This document shows positions 53,198 to 63,762 of a DNA stretch of 64,000 nt, in pieces. Location of the stretch: NCBI RefSeq assembly GCF_036373705.1, contig NC_089851.1:51209470-51273469 (forward strand). Direction: 5' to 3'. Made by a program: the position numbers and the translations under genes. Origin of the DNA: Amia ocellicauda. Taxonomy: Eukaryota > Chordata > Actinopteri > Amiiformes > Amiidae. Every line of letters starts with the position of its first letter. Position 1 is the stretch's first letter. The notes under the pieces are model-generated. The model saw nothing but the letters and a program-made list of their open reading frames with translations, searched no databases and had not been told where the DNA came from.

Positions 53198-53675
53198 AAG
53201 CTAACAGACAGTGTTGCAGTTTCTGCTGGGCAAGCGCGTAACTGCTTGGGGCAGACCGGGAGACCTACGCTCACTGACTGATAGCATGGACTGTAGCGCT
53301 GAAGTGTCTTTCCAGAACGGTAACCCCATCCCCAGTGAGACAGCACTGAGAGCATGGTTCAGCAGGCCCGCAAACAACTGAAAAGAATGTCTCTCCTTTG
53401 GTGCAGCTCAGGTGTACACGTTCAACAAAGGTCTCCATAACAAGCCGGCAAACCACATTTCGTGCTCCTCCTCCTCCTCAACAACAACAACGAACTTGTA
53501 AAATACACATTTTCTTTAAAGAAAACAAAACACACAGATGACAGTCTGAGTTCCCATCAGCTACACAGCCAACAGTATCTGAGGTCGAAAGACCTCCCTT
53601 GTGCAGAGGAGCCCAGAAGCCAACCGTCGAGAGAGAACGCACGAACACTTCAGTGACTGCGAAGCAGGGCCAAGC

Positions 53676-53747
53676 GGGCTCATCTGGGAGTTGAATCTGG
53701 GACCTCTCGCACCCGAAGCGAGAATCATACCACCAGACCAACGAGCC
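53676..53747 (-). pseudogene. tRNA-Pro copy 26, deviant T arm
   Basis: GGTCTGGTGGTA D arm (as in other vertebrate Pro genes) but CCAGA-TTCAACT-CCCAG T arm with three lost pairs. Anticodon arm canonical CGG. Confidence 0.65.
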
Positions 53748-54225
53748 AAGCTAACGGACAGTGTCGCAGTTTCTGCTGGGCAAGCGCGTAACTGCTTGGG
53801 GCAGACCGGGAGACCTACGCTCACTGACTGATAGCATGGACTGTAGCGCTGAAGTGTCTTTCCAGAACGGTAACCGTATCCCCAGTGAGACAGCACTGAG
53901 AGCATGGTTCAGCAGGCCCGCAAACAACTGAAAAGAATGTCTCTCCTTTGGTGCAGCTCAGGTGTACACGTTCAACAAAGGTCTCCATAACAAGCCGGCA
54001 AACCACATTTCGTGCTCCTCCTCCTCCTCAACAACAACAACGAACTTGTAAAATACACATTTTCTTTAAAGAAAACAATACACACAGATGACAGTCTGAT
54101 TTCCCATCAGCTACACAGCCAACAGTATCTGAGGTCGAAAGACCTCCCTTGTGCAGAGGAGCCCAGAAGCCAACCGTCGAGAGAGAACGCACGAACACTT
54201 CAGTGACTGCAAAGCAGGGCCAAGC

Positions 54226-54297
54226 GGGCTCATCCGGGAGTTGAACCCGGGACCTCTCGCACCCGAAGCGAGAATCATACCCCTAGACCAACGAGCC
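54226..54297 (-). tRNA. tRNA-Pro(CGG) copy 27, near canonical
   Basis: ATGAGCC wobble end as in copy 21. Confidence 0.82.
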
Positions 54298-54772
54298 AAG
54301 TTAATGGACATCGTCACAGTTTCTGCTGGGCAAGCGCGTAACTGCTTGGGGCAGACCGGGAGACCTACGCTCACTGACTGATAGCATGGACTGTAGCGCT
54401 GACGTGTCTTTCCAGAACGGTAACCGTATCCCCAGTGAGACAGCACTGAGAGCATGGTTCAGCAGGCCCGCAAACAACTGAAAAGAATGTCTCTCCTTTG
54501 GTGCAGCTCAGGTGTACACGTTCAACAAAGGTCTCCATAACAAGCCGGCAAACCACATTTCGTGCTCCTCCTCCTCAACAACAACAACGAACTTGTAAAA
54601 TACACATTTTCTTTAAAGAAAACAAAACACACAGATGACAGTCTGATTTCCCATCAGCTACACAGCCAACAGTATCTGAGGTCGAAAGACCTCCCTTGCA
54701 CAGAGGAGCCCAGAAGCCAACCATTGAAAGAGAACGAACGAACGCTTCAGTAACTGCGATGCGGGGCCAAGC

Positions 54773-54844
54773 GGGCTCGTCCGGGAGTTGAAGCCAGGGC
54801 CTCTCGCACCCGAAGCGATAATCATACCCCTAGACAAACGAGCC
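54773..54844 (-). pseudogene. tRNA-Pro copy 28, variant class
   Basis: Unit nearly identical to that of copy 16. Confidence 0.7.
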
Positions 54845-55355
54845 AAGTTAACGAACGGTGTTGCAGTTTCTGCTGGGCAAGCGCGTAACTGCATGGGGTA
54901 GACCGGGAGACCTACGCTCACTGACTGATAGCATGGACTGTAGCGCTGAAGTGTCTTTCCAGAACGGTAACCGTATCCCCAGTGAGACAGCACTGAGAGC
55001 ATGGTTCAGCAGGCCCGCAAACAACTGAAAAGAATGTCTCTCCTTTGGTGCAGCTCAGGTGTACACGTTCAACAAAGGTCTCCATAACAAGCCGGCAAAC
55101 CAAATTTCGTCCTCCTCCTCCTCAACAACACACTACATGTCCTCCTCCTCCTCAACAACAACAACAACAACGAACTTGTAAAATACACATTTTCTTTAAA
55201 GAACACAAAACACACAGATGACAGTCTGATTTCCCATCAGCTACACAGCCAACAGTATCTGAGGTCGAAAGACCTCCCTTGCACAGAGGAGCCCAGAAGC
55301 CAACCATTGAGAGAGAACGAACGAACGCTTCAGTGACTGCGATGCGGGGCCAAGC

Positions 55356-55427
55356 GGGCTCGTCCGGGAGTTGAAGCCAGGGCCTCTCGCACCTGAAGCG
55401 ATAATCATACCCCTAGACAAACGAGCC
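55356..55427 (-). pseudogene. tRNA-Pro-body copy 29 with CAG anticodon
   Basis: Loop TTCAGGT on the ordinary variant body (ATCGC stem), so the anticodon change may be independent of copies 8, 12 and 31. Confidence 0.62.
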
Positions 55428-55905
55428 AAGTTAAAGGACATTGTCGCAGTTTCTGCTGGGCAAGCGCGTAACTGCTTGGGGCAGACCGGGAGACCTACGC
55501 TCACTGACTGATAGCATGGACTGTAGCGCTGACGTGTCTTTCCAGAACGGTAACCGTATCCCCAGTGAGACAGCACTGAGAGCATGGTTCAGCAGGCCCG
55601 CAAACAACTGAAAAGAATGTCTCTCCTTTGGTGCAGCTCAGGTGTACACGTTCAACAAAGGTCTCCATAACAAGCCGGCAAACCACATTTCGTGCTCCTC
55701 CTCCTCCTCAACAACAACAACGAACTTGTAAAATACACATTTTCTTTAAAGAAAACAAAACACACAGATGACAGTCTGATTTCCCATCAGCTACACAGCC
55801 AACAGTATCTGAGGTCGAAAGACCTCCCTTGCACAGAGGAGCCCAGAAGCCAACCATTGAGAGAGAACGAATGAACGCTTCAGTGACTGCGATGCAGGGA
55901 CAAGC

Positions 55906-55977
55906 AGGCTCGTCCGGGAGTTGAAGCCAGGGCCTCTCGCACCCGAAGCGATAATCATACCCCTAGACAAACGAGCC
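55906..55977 (-). pseudogene. tRNA-Pro copy 30, variant class with altered discriminator
   Basis: Third occurrence of the block that starts with copies 7 and 11. Confidence 0.7.
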
Positions 55978-56452
55978 AAGTTAACGAACGGTGTTGCAGT
56001 TTCTGCTGGGCAAGCGCGTAACTGCTTGGGGCAGACAGGGAGACCTACGCTCACTGACTGATAGCATGGACTGTAGCGCTGAAATGTCTTTCCAGAACGG
56101 TAACCGTATCCCCAGTGAGACAGCACTGAGAGCATGGTTCAGCAGGCCCGCAAACAACTGAAAAGAATGTCTCTCCTTTGGTGCAGCTCAGGTGTACACG
56201 TTCAACAAAGGTCTCCATAACAAGCCGGCAAACCACATTTCGTGCTCCTCCTCCTCAACAACAACAACGAACTTGTAAAATACACATTTTCTTTAAAGAA
56301 AACAAAACACACAGATGACAGTCTGATTTCCCATCAGCTAAACAGCCAACAGTATCTGAGGTCGAAAGACCTCCCTTGCACAGAGGAGCCTAGAAGCCAA
56401 CCATTAAGAGAGAACGAACGAACGCTTCAGTGACTGCAATGCGGGGCCAAGC

Positions 56453-56524
56453 GGGCTCGTCTGGGAGTTGAAGCCAGGGCCTCTCGCACCTGAAGCAATA
56501 ATCATACCCCTAAACCAACGAGCC
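56453..56524 (-). pseudogene. tRNA-Pro-body copy 31 with CAG anticodon
   Basis: Same as copies 8 and 12. Confidence 0.65.
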
Positions 56525-57002
56525 AACCTAACGGACAGTGTTGCAGTTTCTGCTGGGCAAGCACGTAACTGCTTGGGGCAGACCGGGAGACCTACGCTCA
56601 CTGACTGATAGCATGGACTGTAGCGCTGAAGTGTCTTTCCAGAACGGTAACCGTATCCCCAGTGAGACAGCACTGAGAGCATGGTTCAGCAGGCCCGCAA
56701 ACAACTGAAAAGAATGTCTCTCCTTTGGTGCAGCTCAGGTGTACACGTTCAACAAAGGTCTCCATAACAAGCCGGCAAACCACATTTCGTGCTCCTCCTC
56801 CTCCTCAACAACAACAACGAACTTGTAAAATACACATTTTCTTTAAAGAAAACAAAACACACAGATGACAGTCTGATTTCCCATCAGCTACACAGCCAAA
56901 AGTATCTGAGGTCGAAAGACCTCCCTTGTGCAGAGGAGCCCAGAAGCCAACCGTCGAGAGAGAACGCACAAACACTTCAGTGACTGCAAAGCAGGGCCAA
57001 GC

Positions 57003-57074
57003 GGGCTCGTCCGGGAGTTGAACCCGGGACCTCTCGCACCCGAAGCGAGAATCATACCCCTAGACCAACGAGCC
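57003..57074 (-). tRNA. tRNA-Pro(CGG) copy 32, canonical
   Basis: All stems and boxes intact. Confidence 0.9.
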
Positions 57075-57551
57075 AAGCTAACGGACATTGTCGCAGTTTC
57101 TGCTGGGCAAGCGCGTAACTGCTTGGGGCAGACCGGGAGACCTACGCTCACTGACTGATAGCATGGACTGTAGCGCTGAAGTGTCTTTCCAGAACGGTAA
57201 CCCCATCCCCAGTGAGACAGCACTGAGAGCATGGTTCAGCAGGCCCGCAAACAACTGAAAAGAATGTCTCTCCTTTGGTGCAGCTCAGGTGTACACGTTC
57301 AACAAAGGTCTCCATAACAAGCCGGCAAACCACATTTCGTGCTCCTCCTCCTCCTCAACAACAACAACGAACTTGTAAAATACACATTTTTTTAAAGAAA
57401 ACAATACACACAGATGACAGTCTGAGTTCCCATCAGCTACACAGCCAACAGTATCTGAGGTCGAAAGACCTCCCTTGTGCAGAGGAGCCCAGAAGCCAAC
57501 CGTCGAGAGAGAACGCACGAACACTTCAGTGACTGCGAAGCAGGGCCAAGC

Positions 57552-57623
57552 GGGCTCATCTGGGAGTTGAATCTGGGACCTCTCGCACCCGAAGCGAGAA
57601 TCATACCACCAGACCAACGAGCC
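57552..57623 (-). pseudogene. tRNA-Pro copy 33, deviant T arm
   Basis: Same deviant form as copy 26, in a 549-bp unit. Confidence 0.65.
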
Positions 57624-58100
57624 AAGCTAACGGACAGTGTCGCAGTTTCTGCTGGGCAAGCGCGTAACTGCTTGGGGCAGACCGGGAGACCTACGCTCAC
57701 TGACTGATAGCATGGACTGTAGCGCTGAAGTGTCTTTCCAGAACGGTAACCGTATCCCCAGTGAGACAGCACTGAGAGCATGGTTCAGCAGGCCCGCAAA
57801 CAACTGAAAAGAATGTCTCTCCTTTGGTGCAGCTCAGGTGTACACGTTCAACAAAGGTCTCCATAACAAGCCGGCAAACCACATTTCGTGCTCCTCCTCC
57901 TCCTCAACAACAACAACGAACTTGTAAAATACACATTTTTTTAAAGAAAACAATACACACAGATGACAGTCTGAGTTCCCATCAGCTACACAGCCAACAG
58001 TATCTGAGGTCGAAAGACCTCCCTTGTGCAGAGGAGCCCAGAAGCCAACCGTCGAGAGAGAACGCACGAACACTTCAGTGACTGCAAAGCAGGGCCAAGC

Positions 58101-58172
58101 GGGCTCATCCGGGAGTTGAACCCGGGACCTCTCGCACCCGAAGCGAGAATCATACCCCTAGACCAACGAGCC
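58101..58172 (-). tRNA. tRNA-Pro(CGG) copy 34, near canonical
   Basis: ATGAGCC wobble end as in copies 21 and 27. Confidence 0.82.
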
Positions 58173-58647
58173 AAGTTAATGGACATTGTCGCAGTTTCTG
58201 CTGGGCAAGCGCGTAACTGCTTGGGGCAGACCGGGAGACCTACGCTCACTGACTGATAGCATGGACTGTAGCGCTGACGTGTCTTTCCAGAACGGTAACC
58301 GTATCCCCAGTGAGACAGCACTGAGAGCATGGTTCAGCAGGCCCGCAAACAACTGAAAAGAATGTCTCTCCTTTGGTGCAGCTCAGGTGTACACGTTCAA
58401 CAAAGGTCTCCATAACAAGCCGGCAAACCACATTTCGTGCTCCTCCTCCTCAACAACAACAACGAACTTGTAAAATACACATTTTCTTTAAAGAAAACAA
58501 AACACACAGATGACAGTCTGATTTCCCATCAGCTACACAGCCAACAGTACCTGAGGTCGAATGACCTCCCTTGTGCAGAGGAGCCCAGAAGCCAACCGTC
58601 GAGAGAGAACGCACGAACACTTCAGTGACTGCAAAGCAGGGCCAAGC

Positions 58648-58719
58648 GGGCTCGTCCGGGAGTTGAACCCGGGACCTCTCGCACCCGAAGCGAGAATCAT
58701 ACCCCTAGACCAACGAGCC
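58648..58719 (-). tRNA. tRNA-Pro(CGG) copy 35, canonical
   Basis: All stems and boxes intact. Confidence 0.9.
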
Positions 58720-59197
58720 AAGTTAATGGACATTGTCGCAGTTTCTGCTGGGCAAGCGCGTAACTGCTTGGGGCAGACCGGGAGACCTACGCTCACTGAC
58801 TGATAGCATGGACTGTAGCGCTGACGTGTCTTTCCAGAACGGTAACCGTATCCCCAGTGAGACAGCACTGAGAGCATGGTTCAGCAGGCCCGCAAACAAC
58901 TGAAAAGAATGTCTCTCCTTTGGTGCAGCTCAGGTGTACACGTTCAACAAAGGTCTCCATAACAAGCCGGCAAACCACATTTCGTGCTCCTCCTCCTCCT
59001 CAACAACAACAACGAACTTGTAAAATACACATTTTCTTTAAAGAAAACAAAACACACAGATGACAGTCTGATTTCCCATCAGCTACACAGCCAAAAGTAT
59101 CTGAGGTCGAAAGACCTCCCTTGTGCAGAGGAGCCCAGAAGCCAACCGTCGAGAGAGAACGCACGAACACTTCAGTGACTGCAAAGCAGGGCCAAGC

Positions 59198-59269
59198 GGG
59201 CTCGTCCGGGAGTTGAACCCGGGACCTCTCGCACCCGAAGCAAGAATCATACCCCTAGACCAACGAGCC
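59198..59269 (-). tRNA. tRNA-Pro(CGG) copy 36, near canonical, right edge of array
   Basis: CTTGC wobble as in copy 14. Sequence upstream on its own strand (59270-59335) is diverged from the other units. Confidence 0.82.
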
Positions 59270-59335
59270 AAGCTAATCGGCAATATCGCATGTTCTCCTG
59301 GGCAAGCATGTAACTGCTTGAGGCAGACCCTCACC

Positions 59336-59853
59336 TGATCACCTCACCTGATCATGTGGTTACACTTTAAGAAGGGGTGAGTTTAAGGTCATCGGTATCA
59401 TCACAAAGGTTGGCAGCATTTTACATGAATATGTAAAGTAAAAAACACACACTACATGTAAATAAGCCATACTACTTGTTTAGTGTATGTAAGCTCGTTC
59501 TGTAATCATAAATCATCCATACTAGTATTTAATAATTGAATTAACTATACACAAACTACTTGGTCAATTCACTCTTGTTACCGTGTAATTACAGTGCAAG
59601 TAAATTGTAATAATTGTAGCGTTGTATATTGGGCCATATTTTACATGTAACTATATATTTCATATTTGTCCAATTAATGTACATTTGTTTTTGTTTTTTT
59701 TAGCTGGTACCAAAACATTGGTCTCTGGAACTAAAAGGTCGGAAATTGGAAGAACTATTAATGACAAATGAATGACCGCTGATACAAGTAAATAGTGTTT
59801 CCTCAAATCTAAAGTGAGACCTTTTTGAATGAATCTGTAATACATGCCCTATA
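59336..59853. other. AT-rich spacer between array and Tc1 copy 3
   Basis: It starts with two CACCTGATCA repeats (59331-59354). No gene or further array unit was seen. Confidence 0.45.
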
Positions 59854-60977
59854 CACTCACCTAAAGGATTATTAGGAACACCTGTTCAATTTCTCATTAA
59901 TGCAATTATCTAAGCAACCAATCACATGGCAGTTGCTTCAATGCATTTAGGGGTGTGGTCCTGGTCAAGACAATCTCCTGAACTCCAAACTGAATGTCTG
60001 AATGGGAAAGAAAGGTGATTTAAGCAATTTTGAGCGTGTCTGAGTATTTCACAATCTGCTCAGTTACTGGGATTTTCACGCACAACCATTTCTAGGGTTT
60101 ACAAAGAATGGTGTGAAAAGGGAAAAACATCCAGTATGCGGCAGTCCTGTGGGCGAAAATGCCTTGTTGATGCTAGAGGTCAGAGGAGAATGGGCCGACT
60201 GATTCAAGCTGATAGAAGAGCAACTTTGACTGAAATAACCACTCGTTACAACCGAGGTATGCAGCAAAGCATTTGTGAAGCCACAACACGTACAACCTTG
60301 AGGCGGATGGGCTACAACAGCAGAAGACCCCACCGGGTACCACTCATCTCCACTACAAATAGGAAAAAGAGGCTACAATTTGCACAAGCCTGGTCTGATG
60401 AGTCTCGATTTCTGTTGAGACATTCAGATGGTAGAGTCAGAATTTGGCGTAAACAGAATGAGAACATGGATCCATCATGCCTTGTTACCACTGTGCAGGC
60501 TGGTGGTGGTGGTGTAATGGTGTGGGGGATGTTTTCTTGGCACACTTTATGCCCCTTAGTGCCAATTGGGCATCGTTTAAATGCCACGGCCTACCTGAGC
60601 ATTGTTTCTGACCATGTCCATCCCTTTATGACCACCATGTACCCATCCTCTGATGGCTACTTCCAGCAGGATAATGCACCATGTCACAAAGGTCGAATCA
60701 TTTCAAATTGGTTTCTTGAACATGACAATGAGTTCACTGTACTAAACTGGCCCCCACAGTCACCAGATCTCAGCCCAATAGAGCATCTTTGGGATGTGGT
60801 GGAACGGGAGCTTTGTGCCCTGGATGTGCATCCCACAAATCTCCATCAATTGCAAGATGCTATCCTATCAATATGGGCCAACATTTCTAAAGAATGCTTT
60901 CAGCACCTTGTTGAATCAATGCCACGTAGAATTAAGGCAGTTCTGAAGGCAAAAGGGGGTCAAACACCAAGTGAGTA
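59854..60977 (+). mobile_element. Tc1-like element, copy 3, internally deleted
   Basis: Left end CACTCACCTAAAGGATTATT after TA. Same family as copies 1 and 2. The right inverted repeat is mostly deleted, leaving only GTGAGTA after GGTCAAACACC. Confidence 0.93.
60001..60963 (+). pseudogene. Tc1 transposase with internal deletions
   Basis: Against the complete copy at 30691-31731 two coding segments are missing: about 28 bp between FE-RV and LSISQS (frame lost) and about 48 bp between QFAQA and WSDESRF (in frame). The DDE motifs remain (WSDESRF, QQDNAPCH, SPDLSPIEHLWD). The C-terminus reads on into flanking DNA. It cannot encode an active enzyme but could still be mobilised only if its right end were recognised, which is unlikely. 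Confidence 0.9.
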
Positions 60978-61760
60978 CCAAGTGAAATCTATTAAAGTAT
61001 TGAAGTATCCCAATGTTTTAAGTTACACTTCATGTATACATGTGTTTGGAAGTTTATCCAAATATATTCTACCAGTATATTTAGAATGCAACATTTTTGC
61101 AGTCTAATATATTCACAGTATACAATACATGCAATATGAGATTGTTGTGTATTTAGCAGTATACTAAATGTATATTATAAGGAGACATATATGTATGCAT
61201 TTTTATATATTTAGTATAAAATACATGTGTAGATGTTACAGTATATTTGCATATAATTATAGATATATTAAAAACAAGTTTACATATAATTCTGAATATA
61301 CTTAAGTTATATTAAGCAATATTTGTATTGTATAATATAGTGTATTTGACCATATTTCTGTATCAAGTGACATACTAAAACTGCAATTGATATTTAAAAG
61401 TATATTTTCACCATATATTATAAAATGGTATGCACATTTATAAAACATATTAATACATTAAAATACATTTCATATTTCAGTAAAATATATTTTTAAATAT
61501 TTTATTTTTGTAAGGGTATCTTCCATAAATGCAGTTTTACCAAACAAAGGAAAACCAGGAAAGGTTGGTGGAGGAGATTACGCAGTTTTGGCAGCCCATT
61601 CTGAAACCCACTGCAGAATATATTCTGGCAGGAGGTCTGATTAAAATACTGGAAAATCTTCAATCAAAGTCAAGAAATGTGTCAAAAGGCTTCCAGTTTC
61701 CTTTCCTGCCATGAGAAGTATGCTGATTTCAGAACCTCTATGAAGTAGATTCCTTATTTT
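60978..61760. other. AT-rich DNA, no firm gene
   Basis: Long runs of ATATTTA-type sequence to 61500. A plus-strand open stretch at 61529-61714 (61 codons, KENQERLVEEITQFWQPILK) has an AG before it but no recognised motif and is not called a gene. Confidence 0.4.
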
Positions 61761-62040
61761 TCAAAAAATAAGTAATGGTTATTTTTTTCACTGTTTCCTC
61801 AATATATTAATAATAAACTGTTTTACTTTTTTCTGCAAAATAAGTAAAGTTTACTTATTTATTTCTGGTTCCTGTTTTTTTTTTTTTAATAAGTAATGGT
61901 TATTTATTTTTATCTTTCTTGTTTATTACTTTTTCTGTGAATTCTGATTCTAGTAGTATGAAGAAATAAGTAATAGTTACTCATTCCTTATTTCTGTTTC
62001 CCTGTTTTTTCTCAAAATAAGTAATGGTTATTTCAAAAAT
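61761..62040. repeat. Irregular repeat of AATAAGTAATGGTTATT motif
   Basis: AATAAGTAATGGTTATT occurs near 61767, 61889 and 62018, with variants near 61838 and 61964, spaced about 50-75 bp, each preceded by TTTCTGTTTCC-like text. Another variant pair is at 63378-63436. Confidence 0.6.
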
Positions 62041-62120
62041 CCCTGTTTACAAATGTAAGGACTTATAGGACAACAGCATTACATACAGATAGATAACATA
62101 CATTAGTTATTATGCTAACA

Positions 62121-62695
62121 AGTGTCCATTATAAACAATCTATTAACAAATTATTGATTATGTTATTGTTATATGATTATTACAAATTATAAATATATTA
62201 GACATTTTTATTTAAACATTTTTGCTATACTATGTAGTTTGCATGTTCTCCCCGTGTCCACGTGGGTTTCCTCCCACCGTCCAAAGATATGTGGGTTAGG
62301 TTAATTGGCTTCTCTAAATTGCCCTGTATGTGGGTGTGTCTGCGTGTGTGTGTGTGTGTGTGTTGCCCAGCGATGGACTGGGTTCCCGTCCTGGGTGTAT
62401 TCCTGCCTTGTGCCCTTTGCCTGCCGGGATCAGTGCTCGGCGACCTTCGCCAGGATAACTGGTTTCAAAAATGGATGGATAATAGCAGCAATTAACTGGC
62501 ATGGCAGTTAATGATAATAGATTGATATCGATGTGCAAATGTCATGTTATTATACCCTTTATTAAATATGTTATTAAATACCTTAAAACATATTATAGCA
62601 AAAAAGTTTAAAAATGTCTAATATATTTATAATTTGTAAAATTAATCATATAATAATAACATAACATGTTAATAGATTGTTTATAATGGACACTT
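62121..62695. mobile_element. Foldback element with ~105-bp inverted arms
   Basis: AGTGTCCATTATAAACAATC at 62121 is mirrored by GATTGTTTATAATGGACACT ending 62695. The arms (62121-62230 and 62594-62695) are about 90 percent alike. The centre holds a different repeat (62236-62480), so the palindrome was split by an insertion or carries it as cargo. Confidence 0.8.
62236..62480 (+). repeat. Common fish interspersed repeat (CCCCGTGTCCACGTGGG type)
   Basis: GCATGTTCTCCCCGTGTCCA, TTTCCTCCCACCGTCCAAAG, TTGCCCAGCGATGGACTGG and AAAAATGGATGGAT are landmark strings of a very abundant fish repeat. A (TG)n run lies at 62340-62362. I am not certain of its class. Confidence 0.7.
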
Positions 62696-63454
62696 AAAAT
62701 AAAGCATTACCATTATTCTTAATACATGGATACAAGATAATCAACAACATGGGAGGGCTTGAGAATCTGCTATGGCTTTGTGCAAGGAAATTTGGCACTG
62801 AATAAATGTTGGCTACGGCAAACATGCGCTGCTGTATAGGCTGACAGAGACACTGTGATGCATTTCTTCAATGAGTGATGCTTACTTAATCTTTATTTCC
62901 ATTTCCCAGTTTAAGGACACTTATCTCTACAGCATTACTTCAGTAGTTCACGCAGCCCCCTATAGAAGTCAGCGGAAGATGTAGTGATTGAAGTAATGGA
63001 GGTATCTTGGTCTGTACACACTTAGCAGAGGGAACGACAGCCTGGCCATGGAACACCTACCCCCAGCTCCATCTTGAGATTAGCGAGAGGCAGCAGTGAT
63101 GCAGCGCTATGGAGCCTACAGCGCAGGGAAGGGACTTAATGCGTGGTATCTCTGATGTAGTGCTTGTGTGTTTTTCAGGTCTTTTCTATAATGTGCTTTC
63201 TGTATTGTCATAAACCCCTGGCACTTTTTGTCACTGTTACTCTATATTGTTTTGCATTACATTCATAAAGAAAATAAAACGAAAAATCTCTAATAGTGTG
63301 TGTCTCAATGGTTGTGTTTGTTCATACATCGATAAAAAACATTTGGAAATACTATGAAAAGTAAAATGTAGATAACAAATAAGTAATCATAAGTTATTTC
63401 TGTGTCCTATTCTGTAAAAAATAAGAAATGATTAGGCCTACTTATTAAGTGGTC
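62696..63454. other. Unassigned DNA
   Basis: No gene recognised. GAAAATAAAACG near 63271 could be a polyadenylation signal of an untranslated or non-coding transcript, without other support. Confidence 0.35.
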
Positions 63455-63762
63455 ACTGAACAGTGTGCTCTCTGTCAAAAGCCAGTGTTTGGGCTCCTCT
63501 GCACAAGAGGGCTTTTGACCTCAGATGCTGCTGCCTGTGCAGCTGAAGGGAAATCAGACTGTCATCTGTGTGTTTTTCTATAAAACAAATGTGTATTATG
63601 CAAGTTTGTTGTGGTTGTTGAGGAGGAGGAGGAGGAGGACATGTAGTGTGTTGTTGAGGAGGAGAACTTTGTGAAGCCACTTGTTCAGTTGGCCCGTTGG
63701 TCTAGGAGTATGATTCTCACTTAGTGTGCGAGAGGTCCTGTGTTCAACTCCTGAACGAGCCC
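63455..63762 (+). repeat. Orphan, inverted, diverged relative of the array unit
   Basis: On the plus strand: GGGCTCCTCTGCACAAGAGG, AAATCAGACTGTCATCTGTG, CAAGTTTGTTGTGGTTGTTG, GAGGAGGACATGTAGTGTG and then a tRNA. These match the array unit read on its minus strand, but the 250-bp part before the tRNA is missing. It has the CATGTAGTGTG segment of the 583-bp form. Confidence 0.85.
63691..63762 (+). pseudogene. tRNA-Pro relic of the orphan unit
   Basis: 72 nt starting GGCCCGTTGGTCTAGGAGTA. Anticodon loop TTAGTGT (AGT in place of a Pro AGG) and weakened T stem (CTGTG-TTCAACT-CCTGA). Derived from a tRNA-Pro but probably dead. Confidence 0.7.

Larger units (their letters stand above)
39765..59335. 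repeat. Tandem array of about 35 units of ~550 bp, each with a tRNA-Pro gene or relic
   Basis: A fixed landmark (the AACAAGCCGGCAAACCA motif) recurs at spacings of 550 bp, with variants of 547, 549 and 583-586 bp. The 547 form lacks one CTC triplet. The 583-586 form has an extra ACACTACATG-containing 33-36 bp in the (CTC)n(AAC)n part. Each unit holds one tRNA-Pro on the minus strand, a conserved 250-bp upstream part, the simple-sequence part and a downstream part. Units are roughly 95 percent or more alike. The last unit is diverged after 59270. Long open frames in the units (about 61 and 114 codons, minus strand) are by-products of repetition. Confidence 0.98.

Noticed and set aside
40045-58978. 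Dozens of open frames of 61 and 114 codons on the minus strand and 60-76 codons on the plus strand inside the array
   Set aside because: They repeat with every unit, overlap the tRNA genes, have no family motifs and vary freely. They are chance frames in a tandem repeat.
39765-59335. CRISPR-like array (regular repeats with spacers)
   Set aside because: Units are 550 bp, nearly identical throughout and carry tRNA genes in a eukaryotic context. There are no short repeats with unique spacers.
39765-59335. 5S rRNA or snRNA tandem cluster
   Set aside because: No 5S internal control region and no snRNA core was seen. The only recognisable gene in the unit is tRNA-Pro.
61529-61714. Possible exon coding for 61 residues (KENQERLVEEITQ)
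   Set aside because: No recognised motif, no donor site and very AT-rich surroundings.
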